Part shown: in pieces, positions 1-12,000 of the stretch
How positions within the stretch are numbered: the stretch's first letter is position 1
Layout of the letters: every line of letters starts with the position of its first letter
Program-made: the position numbers and the translations under genes
Assembly: GCF_027580225.2 (NCBI RefSeq)
Contig: NC_073346.2
Location: 3,801,001 to 3,865,000 of the forward strand
Origin: Misgurnus anguillicaudatus
Taxonomy: Eukaryota > Chordata > Actinopteri > Cypriniformes > Cobitidae
Length of the DNA stretch: 64,000 nt
Direction: 5' to 3'
Notes under the pieces: generated by a model
The model's input: the letters and a program-made list of their open reading frames with translations, nothing else
The model's database searches: none
What the model was told of the DNA's origin: nothing

Positions 1-3000
1 TTGAACCTAAGCCTTAAAAAAATCAGATGTGTCTCAATATTTAATATTCAACAACTTGACAGATGCATTTTTACTCATTTTACATGCAAAGACTTTGGCT
101 AATCACATACAGAAGGCCTAATATACATATGAAGAGTTTCGTTGCAAAACGAGATAACCACCTTTTTTTAATTGTTCAGAAATCTCTTTTTTGGAGATAT
201 ATAAAAAATATATATATACACACACACACACATACACATACATACATATACAGTATTGTATAAAAGTCTTAGACCACAATGCCATCATTAGATTTGTTAT
301 TTTTGGCAGTGACATAGTAGCCATTTTTACATTATTTCGCACTCTCTTTACAGCCAGAAAATACTGGATATTTATATGTAGTATTAAAGGCCACATATAT
401 TATGCAAAATCCACTTTTACAAAAGTATGTTTGGACTTAATGTGTGCTGGCAATGTGTGAATACAACCACCCAATGATAAAAAAATCCACCTGCTCCTTG
501 TTTTTGAATCCTCATTAAACCAAAGCATTCTCATTAGACATGCTGTTTCGATTCTCTTATCAATGTGAGGTCACACTGATAAAGCCCGTCCACTTACAGT
601 CCTGCATTATCATAGTTTCCACCATCAGTGAGTACTCTGTCCACTAGATACTATTGTCTTAGACTGTACTAATCAGATTTATTTTAACTGAAAGAGCTCA
701 CTGTCTGTTTGTAAGGAAATGAGGAGCTGTAATTCATTTACATTTAAAGATACAGACACTAAAACAGTGCATTTTTGCACCATCAAAAATAAGAGCACAT
801 GCTATAAATGATCTGTGGGGTATTTTAAGCTGAAACTTCACAGACACATGCTGGGCACACCTGAGAGACTTACATTACATCTTGTAAAAAAGCCATAAGA
901 AATGCCCTTTAAAAACAGTATTTACTCTCCTCTTACACTTGATCAATCGCAGATGAAATGAAATACTAATTTCTAATTAAAATGACTTTGTTTCCTCAAA
1001 AGTTCAAAATGTGTTTAGTACAAACAGAGATCAACACTAAATAGTGACTTTTACCTAAAGACACCTTTTGAAAATTTTGTTTTGTTTGTATCTCAATAAA
1101 AAGAGCCTAAAAAATAAATACAGGTGGTCATTGACTTTGCTGGTGGTGGTTTAAGACTTCTGCACAGTATTGTATTTCACTTTAAATATGTGTTGAAAAT
1201 GCACAAAATAACAAAAACTTATTAGTAGATATATGACATATTTCCTATGTTTTCCTTAGCAAAATCATGGCTTTGCCACCTGGAGTTTGAATGGAAAAGC
1301 GGAATATACTTTGTGCAGATGAAAGCTCGACCAGTCTGGAGGCTAAACTTTGCTCCAAGAATCGCTGTCTGTATGACACAGAGGAAAAACGCTCTGAATA
1401 CAACCACTCCTGGTTAGCATACTGTACATAATATAACATATTCATTATAAACAAAAACAAACACACAGTTATTAACCTTTTAGTGAATCTAAAAAGGCAG
1501 AAAAGAATCTGCTTAAATTATTTTTACGTATATTCAAGACAAAAAAATAACTAAAATCAAATTAATTATGCTGAACAAGGTTAAATAGTCTTGACTCATA
1601 AAATTATGTGTTGCGCTTTAATACATAAATGACATAAACATAGACATGAAATAAACAGTGCTTTACTGTGTAAATTGGATTAATGTTTAAATATTAAAAC
1701 CCTTTAACTGGCGCAGCCCTTTTTGAGTGGGGGGTTGGTGAAAAGGTGATATACACGTTTAAATTAATATAACTCTGGCATTTTTTTTTTAAATTTTGGT
1801 AATTTTGGTGTCTGGAGGTGAAAATATTCATTTTTTTAAAAGCAGTTTACATTTATTTGTAATAAATAAAAATGCAATAGAGTATTATTTTTAATACATA
1901 AAATTGTCAAAAAACGGAGGTTTGTGCTGGTTTGCTGTGAGGTTTGCTGCATACTCGTTTCACAAATGAATAAATTACAGTTACTGCATTATTATTACTG
2001 CTAAAAGGTTTTGAAATATGAAAACTAAATTTTTAGACCTTTCCAACAATATATAGTTTGTCGTGATAGATTAACATTTACATAGAAAATATTGAAATAA
2101 ACGTAGGTGTCCCGCTCACGGGACAGCACCAATTAACGGGTTAATCAGTCAAGTCAAGGAATTATGATTTTCTTTGTTTGTGGTTTAATTGACATTAAAA
2201 ACAGCATCAGATTTATACTTTAAAATGCTGGGTTGTTTTAAACCCATGGCTGTCTCAGTATTGGACAGAACACATGGTTAGGTAAAGACAACCCCACATA
2301 TTTTTTATAGTGTACTGTCACTTTGTGCACCGATCCAATATATTGCTACACACACATTTTATTTCTTAACCGTTTATATTCATTTTTTGTGTAAAAGACG
2401 ACTGTCTACTACTATAATTACAACATGTAAGATAATTTTGTGTTAAAAAGTCCGCTCAAGTGCAAGAGAAGTCTTTACTATTTGCTTGTACTGGCGTGCT
2501 GTCTGAAGCCTTGAGATGCGGAGTAGAGGTGCGCGCAAACAAAACTTATAAAAAAACATGTATGTAAAGTATTGAGATCTGTTTTGCATTTTTTTGTGCT
2601 TAAATATTTAAATTGGCCAATCGGGCCAGTGATTGCTGCATTGCTGCTAACAAGACATTCATTTTAACAATTAACAATTAATTATCTTACCAATGCATAG
2701 AGAAATCCCTTATGTTGCAGTAAATTAGGTAACTAATTAACAAAATTTCAGCAACGTTCACACAAAAGTGTCTTTTCAGGGCAGTGTCTAATGTGCATTT
2801 TTTATTTTAATCACGCATGCACACCTGTTTACCAGTTATGTGCACCCCTGTGCATTACTATTACAGTTAACATTAAACAGTTATTGATGCTCTTGCAGGC
2901 AACACAAGAACAAAGAGTGTGTAAAACATTTGATGTTTTGTGTAAATTCAGTGACCATGTTATCACGTTGAATTTTTGACAGAAGTGGAAAAATTAAAGG

Positions 3001-6000
3001 AATAGTACACTTTCTTAAAAAAAATCCTGATCATTTACAAATATCCCATGTTGATGTCTTTCTTTGTTCAGTTGAGAAGAAATTAGGTTTTTTGAGGAAA
3101 ACATTCCAGGATTTTTCTCAATTTAATAGACTTTATTGGACCTCAACAGTTTACAGTTTCAACAATCAAAACGTGGCATAAGAGTCTTATCTAGCGAAAT
3201 TATTGTCATTTTTGGCAAGAAAAATAAAAAGTATGCATTTTTACCTGGCTGTGGGATGCGCCAGGGCGACTTCACATAGTGCATAAGCACGTCGAATGGT
3301 TATGCGTTACATACGTAAAACGCACACTTGTGGACCATTTTAAACAATAAACTATGTTGCATCGATCCGATATTCTGGATCGGTATCAGGGCCGATCCGG
3401 GCTTTTTGGCTGGATCGGATATCGGACTAACAGGACCGATACAGTTCCAATGCTGTGCGTTGCCTGTGGCTGTTACTGACAAGCTATTCAAAGGACAAAT
3501 TATTATAAAACCACCATAAACGTTTTTATGCACAATATAAGTACACTCGATAGTTTCATGTGAAGGAACAAACGCACATTTAAAGATATTTAAGTTCTGT
3601 ACTCACGACTGGGTTAATCCATTGGTGAAGCGGACGGATGAAACACATCATTTACACATGCACACACAAGATAACTGTAGGCTATTTTAAAGATCTGATT
3701 TTATGAAGTCTCAGTAAGCCATTGGATGGATGCAATTCACTATGTGCTGAGCACACGATTATGAACTTTCCATTGCGGAGTGAGGATTCCCATGAGAGGA
3801 TGATTCAAGTGCATCAATGCTGCACCCAGGAAGCCCAAATAAGTAGCATATATGATGATTTAGGTGCATCAATTCTGCACCGAGATGTGCATAAAAGGTC
3901 CGGTCAAGTGTATAATTTCCAAAATAACCATCTGCACACAAAGCTTTTTTACTGTAACAGTTTTGCGCAATTAAGGAAAATATATTTAGCATACTTATTT
4001 GATCTAACATACCATTATATGTTCCCCTAAACACTCCCATGGTTACTAATTACTAATGTACTTGTAAATCATTTTAAATTATTGTTTTTTACACTTAAAA
4101 TTATAGATGTAACAGAAAGCAATATACACATAAACTTTGTGTGTGTGTGTGTGTGCGCACGCGTGCGATTTTAAATTGTTCAAGAAAAATACACCGCAGT
4201 AGTATCAGATCGGAAGGTATCGGCTGATACTCAGAATTCTGGTATCGGAATCGGAGATGGATACAGTTGTATCGGTGCATCCCTACAATAAACTGACACA
4301 AAGACATTAATTAGTATCATTCCACATATAACAACTTCTGAATGGTCCTCTTTCAACACACTTGTAAACGCTGGGGCGGCAGTATTGCATACATCATTGC
4401 ATGACCTTTCGATGTGTTTACGAGGCAAAGTTGTGGTTTAAAAGTACAGATTTTTTATTTATATTTTGGCAAAAGTGACGATGGTTTCACTAGATAATAC
4501 CCTTATGCTCAGTTGAGATCGTTTAGAGCCCTTTGAAGCTGCATTGAAACTGTAAACTGTTGAGGTCCAATAAAGTTTATTAAACTGAGAAAAATCATGG
4601 AATGTTTTCCTAAAAAAAAAAAACTTAATTTCTTCTCGACTGAACAAAGAAAGACTTCAACACTTTGGTTGACATGGGGATGAGTAAATTATTTGGATTT
4701 TTTTTAAGAAGTGGAATATTCCTTTAAAGGAATAGTCAATTTTCTTAAAAGAAAAATCCAGATAATTTACTCACCACCATGTCATCCAAAGATTTTTCTC
4801 ATTTTGATGGACTTTAATAGACACCAACAATTAATACTTAACTCAACACGTAACAGTTTTTTTCAACGGAGTTTCAAAGGACTATAAACGATCCCAAACG
4901 AGGCATAAGGGTCTTATCTAGTGAAACAATTATCATTTTTGACAAGAAAAATAAAAAATATGCACTTTTAAACCACAACTTCTCGTCTAGATCCGGTCGT
5001 GATGCGCCAGCGCGACCCCACGCAATACGCCATGACGTCAAGAGGTCACGAACGTGAAACTCCACCCCAGTGTTTACAAGTGTGTTGAAAGAGGACCGTT
5101 CCGACGTTGTTGTATGTCAACTGATACTAATTAATGTCTTTGTGTCAGTTTATTGTTTACAATGGTCCGCAAATGTGCGTTTTATATATGTAACACGTGA
5201 CCTCCCTACGTCACTACGCATTTACGTTAGGTCGCACTGGACTTGTGGTTTAAAAGAGCATATTTTTTATTTTTCTTGTCCAAAATGACAATCGTTTTGC
5301 TAGATAAGACCCTTATGCCTCGTTTGGGATTGTTTATAGTCCTTTGAAACTCAGTTGAAAAAAACTGTTACGTGTTGAGTTAAGTGTTAATTGTTGGTGT
5401 CCATTAAAGTCCATTAAAATGAGAAAAATCCTGCAATGATTTCCTTAAAAAACATAATTTCTTCTCGCCTGAACAAAGAAAGACATCAACATTTTGGATG
5501 ACATGGTGGTGAGTAAATTATCTGGATTTTTCTTTTAAGAAAATGGAATATTCCTTTAAGTTGAATAATTTATCATTGTGTGTAAAATCTTTCATGTTAA
5601 ATGTAAACTAAGCAGAACTGTGTGTTTCTCACATACATACAGTCAAATTCAGTAGGTGTGATATAGGCATTACCTTGTTAACTTTGTTGAATTTGACTCA
5701 GGCACTAAATCAGGTTGTGTTACATAACACACTGCATTTTCACTGGGCTCTACTAATATTTCAGTTATGTAAAACTTCAGCACATCTGAAACGCAAAAGA
5801 CAATGATATATTACTGAAGGTGTAAGATTATAGCAAATGTAGGAAATTATGTTCTAAATAATATTATGCGTCAACTTTTCATAGAAACAAACTGATCTTT
5901 CTTGGCAGTAACACTGAACTCTGCTGTCATAAGCTGTAATATAAATCCATGCTTACGCATTTATCTCCAGATTTCATTTTGAAAGCCAACTTTGTGCAGT

Positions 6001-9000
6001 CACAAAGGGATTTGGATTCAGAGTTCACAAAATAAGAAATATTGTAGGTACATGGCTGGTCACATCTGAATACAATATATCTTCATCTCTAATAAGATTC
6101 ACTCATCTGCATAGATTTTAGAAGCAGCCTGTATGCATCAATTGGCTGTACCTCACAATACTGCTAGTATGGTTTGGTGGATTGTCCAGAGAGTTAAAAA
6201 CAAATTGACTATTTTCTGACAGTGAGAGATGATGTAAAACTATGTTGAAGTTTTGTGTTACATTTAACCCTGCATAACATTGTTCCCCGTTCACCCCTAC
6301 TGTTTTTGTTTCATACCTGAAGCGATTTCCTCTCCCAGTGCAGTACTGCAGTTTCTACAGGAGACCAGAACACTCTTACCTCCGCACTTCTGCTGGGGAC
6401 AACAGACAAATACTTTGATATAAGCTTAATATTACATGTTTATGTTTTAGGCTTCAGCCTATACTGTAGCTTATGTTAGGGAGAGGCTAGGCTTTGTTTC
6501 ATTTAACTTAAAGTTCACCCAAAAATGAAAATTCTGTCATCATTTACTTAACCTTGTTTTAAACCGGTATAAGTTTCTTTATTCTGTGACGATATTATGA
6601 TAAATAATTGTAAGCACACCGTTATTGCCACCTGTAGTAGAAAAAACTATGAAAGTCAATGAGTACCATCAACTGTGTGCTTACAATCATTTATCAAAAT
6701 GTCTTCTTTTGTTTTCAACAGAAGAAAAAAACTGCATGCAGGTTGAGAACAAAATGTGTGCGAGTAAATTATGACAGAATTTTTTTTTTTTTGTGCGAAC
6801 TATCCCTTTAAAGTAGTGGCATGCACAGACCTCCGCAGGGGCGGAGGGACACAAAAAAACCACACTTTTTTCTTTGTAGCCAACACTGATAAAGATGTAA
6901 TGCATAACACAATCAAATAAATAAAACAAAACTGTCAACATATCTTTTACTCCATAGTTGCTGCTGAACTTTATACTCATTTGTCTGGTAATAATTTATA
7001 TAAAACAATTCCAGTCTGGTTTTTGTCCAATTCATAGCCCTGAAACGGCTCTAATCAAAATCACAAATAATTTGCTTATAGCAACTGATTCTGGTTTACT
7101 ATTCATTCTCTTACTGCTTGACCTAAGTGCAGCTTTTGACACAATTTCTCATGATAATCTTTTACAGGCTGTTTACACCTGGCACCAACATGTGCCTTCG
7201 TCGATCGGATCACAAGTGGACGACGTTAATGCCAGGTGTAAACGGTGTTCAAAACGTTTTGAGCTCGTCCACTTTCGACCACTTTCAACCACATCCCGAG
7301 GTGGTCGAAACCACTTTCGATCGGATCGCTTTGGAGTTGCGGAACGCACATGTGGTTGAATGCGTTCGAACAGCCACACGCGACCGCCTTCTCTCCGCCC
7401 ATTTATCTAATCTGAGGTATTAAACACAAGTTTTACGTCTTTTTTGACTTCTGGCGTGAACATACGGTGAACAGCGCTATTTTTAGCCTTTCATTGATAA
7501 AACTAAGCGGCTGATCTCCGTAGTTTCGTTTTGAAAGCGTGTGAAAGTTGCGCGATCCTATTTCATCAATTAGGCTGAAAACTCAAAGAAAGCTCTTACA
7601 TACTCATGTACAAAACACTGTGCAGCATGTTTACTTGCTAAACAAGCAGTGCACTCCGACATAATATTAGTTTGCGTCCATATAAACTCATAATTACTCC
7701 CGCTCGGGTTTGAATGACAGCAGAGATACTCGCCCACCGTCTCACAGACCACCCCCTCATAGTATTCAGCACAGAAGCGGTCGAAAGTGGACAAAAGAGA
7801 CGGATTTAAATACCAGGTGTAAACGTAATGTGTCTCTCTCGTCCACTTGTGATCCGATCGATGAAAACACATCTTAATACCAAGTGTAAACAGCCCCTTA
7901 GACTGGCTTTCCACTATTGTCATCACCAATACACCTTTCAAATGGTTTCATTCATATCTCTCTGATCGCACTCAGTTTATTTAATTAAAATCATTCACTT
8001 CGTCCTTAGTTTCCGTTACCACTGGTGTACCCTAGGGCTCTGTCCTGGCCCCTGTGTTATTCCTTATCCACATTTTACTCCTTGGACATATTTTTCATAT
8101 CAGGTCGAGTTTCATTGCTATGCTGATGACACCCAGCTCTACCTTTCAACGAAACCACATTCCAAACTCTCTCCATCTGCTCTAACTGATTGTCTCACCG
8201 ACATAAAATCATGGTTCTCTGCAAACATTCTTAAACTAAATAGTAATAAAGCTTCTTATTATAGGCACAAAATCCTCATTGAACAAATTCTTGAATTTTT
8301 TATTTCCATTGATAAATCTTTCATCGCTCCCTCATCTCAGGTTAAGAGTCTTGGTGTCATGTGGAGAGAAATTCAGGCCATCACCAACTATAGGACAACT
8401 TCACCTGCCTGTGGCAGTGATGCCTCCCTCCCAGACGCGCTGAACAACTTTCATGCCTGCTTTGAGACCCAAAACGACATGGCAGCGAGGAATATACACC
8501 ACCACCTCCCAACAACTTGGTGCCCCGTCTCACTACAGCTAATTTGAGAGGAACTCTACACAGAGTTAACCCATGGAAGGCTGCTGGACCAGACAACATC
8601 CCTGGTAGAGTGGTCAGAGAATGCTCAGACGAACCAGCAGATGTCTTCACCAACATCTTCAACATTTTCCTGAGTAGCGCTGTCATTCCAACGTGCCTAA
8701 AGACCACCACCATTGTCCACTGCCAAAGAAGTCTACAGTGTCCAGCCTCAATAGCTCATGTCAAATCGCACTCAAACCTGTCACCATGAAATGTTTCGAG
8801 AGGCTCGTCATGAGGCACATCAAGACCCTGCCATCTTCCCTAGACCTCATGCAGTTTGCATATCATCCTTGTTGGACACATGCACATTATGTAGCTTAGC
8901 TCTGTGTTATTTGTTGTATGTAGTTCAGTGTCTGTTTGTAGCACCATGGTCCTGGTTAATGATGTCTCATTTCACCTGGGTCCTCTGGATGAGGATGTAT

Positions 9001-12000
9001 GATGTTGAAAGACCCGAAACACCTGAGGAACCCAGGAACATCACTGATGATGCATACCAACGCATCCATAGAATTCACAGTATCTATCAACTACCCAAGG
9101 TACATGTGACTGTGATTGATTCAATGATAAACTATTCAGCTTGTTTCGAAACTTTCACCTCAACAGCATTTTGAAGATTGTCATCAAATGGAAATCAAAA
9201 AGAAAGAAGAGGCATTTGTGTGTGTGTGCTCAAATCATTTTGGATTTAGCCCTTTTTCTACTCGGCATGGCCACAGGCAACCCACAGATTGAGACAGAAA
9301 GCCAGAATCAATCCCTCTCAAAGACGTAATGGAGTTCTCCTCCACAGCCCAGCTTGGCGTAATGTTCTTGAGAGTGAATTTTCTCTCCGCCTCTTCAGCC
9401 TTTATTGTGATGAAAGAAAGTGGTTTTCCTCCTCTGTCAACCCTGAGGCTGTGAAACTGAGAACTGTGCACTACAAGGGTGAGAATATAACAACTGAAGC
9501 ACAACCTTTGAAGAAGTCATCATCTGCAGGCATTTCCTGCCTTTCCTTTTGCTTTGGCTTTCATTAGAAGGACAGCTCAGACAAACAAAAAATTATTTCT
9601 TTAACTAAAGGTGAAACTAACACATTATTAAAACTAAAAAAAAAAATGTACATAGAAAAGTATAACCATCACCTCAAAGTTATTATTCACCAAAGGTCTT
9701 TAATTGTTTTGAATCTAGTTTTAAATCTTGAGACATTATTTGAAATATCTCCCTTTGTGTCCCATCAAACACGCCAGAACATGAGGCTGAGTAAATTAAT
9801 TTTTATTCCCTGATAAATTATTATGTGAATTAGAGAACCATCTCGGCCTTTTCTACAATTATTACACAGCACTCTGGAATACTTGATCCTGATTGGACAG
9901 TGGCATCATTCCAAGGTTTGTTATTCCCAGATAACAAGCATGTGAAACTAATAAGAGTCAGGTGCAGTTTTGTACTACCTAATCCTTTCTCTGCCATTGA
10001 TGATTTAGCTTGTCAATTAAAGTTGCAATGAAATTGAAATGAAAAACTACATTTTTTTGAATATTGTGTTTTTTTTTTTTTACAAATTATTACTTTGTAA
10101 AAATCCATGTGCCCTCGTAATCTTGAGGCAAAAACGCAAATCGACAAAACAATATATTTTACTTCTGGTCACGAGGTATGACAGGTGCGCAGGGTCTGGG
10201 AAAAGATTGCAGCGATTAGCAAATAGCAACATGACCCAACTTTCAATGATACAATTACATTCATTTTTGTGAAAAGCAAAAAAAAAATGCTGGCGCTGGC
10301 TGGCAACTTTTCGAAAAAAATCATAGCAATAACAACCAGCTGGGTGCACATTATCCTTTATGTAAAACTTACCTCTGCAGAGTCTTTCTGAAATGAGTTT
10401 GTCTGCTGTGTGAGGGTCTGCTCACAGCCACTGTCCCGGGCTAACAGAATATACGTGTCACCAAGTAGACAGTCCTCATTTCGTGGGAGCAGTTTCCTGT
10501 TGGCAAATGGATCGGGGTGACAGCACCAGTCATCCACTAATGTGTTCCAGTTGCCATTAGGTAAGGGAAGAACTCGCTTAAAAACCCTGTAAAATAACAA
10601 TTTTCTTACAATTAATGGCTGAACATTTTAGGTTTCTCTTTCCCAAATTAGTAAAAGCTAAAGTGGAAAATCAAATACTCTTTACCTGTCTTGAAGTACC
10701 ATAGACCCACATGCTTGACACAGGAAGGAGTATTTCTCCTTAATCTTCAGCTGTCCAATCACACTGCTGGAATCCTCTGAGGTAAGAAACACAAAATAAG
10801 CAATCAAGCTGAATCGCTGAAATAATAAAAGGATCTACATGAAGAGCTCAGAAGCAAAACCAGCAAAGTGCCACAGGCATGTTTTCTTGTAAATGAGCAA
10901 ATGGTATTTCTGAATGGCTCGAGGGCGTGATTAAGCGGATATGATGCAAAAGTATTTGATGAACGTATAGTATGCACATAATATATACATACTGTACAAA
11001 CATCTTAAGTTACTACTAGGGCTGTGCAAAAATATTGATACAGATAACTATTGTGATACAATATTTCAATCTCTTCTATCGATATTTTTAAAATTTTATA
11101 ATCCCTCTGTTTGCGTCAAACGACCTCCTCCGGCGCTGCTATAGTTGTCACTGTCCAGTTGACTGTTATATACGGCCAATGTATCAGAAGTTACTGGGAG
11201 TGAAAAAATGGCAGAAAATTTACCAACACCTGGAGCTTTCGTGTGCACTTTGGCTTGAAGAAGTAAATAAAAACAGCTCTATTTATTACATTCTTGATAA
11301 AAAAGAAAAAGCATTGAAACGTATCGCAACATGCAACGTATTGTATCGTATCATGACCCATGTATCGTGATACATATCTTATCGTGAGGCCCTTGCCAAT
11401 ACCCAGCCCTAGTTACTACACTCTTAAAAATAACACATCTTGTGTCTAGTTAAGGACAACCCATCTAGTGTGTTGTCCTTAACACATCTCGTGTTGTTCC
11501 TTTGATTTATTTGAACTCAAAATCAACCTGAAATGACACATAATGTGTTAAAATAACTCATTTCAAATCTATTTATCTATGTTACAAAAATCTTTTTCTA
11601 TCAGCATTTTAACTTGCTTTCCAGCTAAATACATAAATATCCTTAACATACCAATGCATAAAATAAAATAAATCTAATGATATAGTATATTCTTAAAACT
11701 TTATTTTCTGCAACTGTGCTTCACAAATAAATGTACTTTATTTATTCAGCTGAATTTAAGGTTTCAATGAAGCAAAGCTGCTCTACAGAAAATATGCAGT
11801 AGTACAGGCACATATAAATAAAAAGCTTGTGAAATATATAGAAATTACAGTACATTAGCAGTACCAGGTGCCAAAACAATAGGGGCAGTGACAACTAATA
11901 GTTATCTTTGTAATAAGAATGTTCATTTCATTGTGTTATTTAACAAATATGCAAATCCATTTTTGCCTAAATTGTACATTACAGATACTAACAGTGTTTT

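Noticed and set aside
5860..5945. Alternative ube3d exon after attacag at about 5935
   Set aside because: The peptide does not match the family, and 5674-5785 fits both phase and similarity.
8381..8713. Minus-strand 110-codon open frame
   Set aside because: Reverse complement of the LINE RT fragment whose plus frame carries the recognisable motifs.
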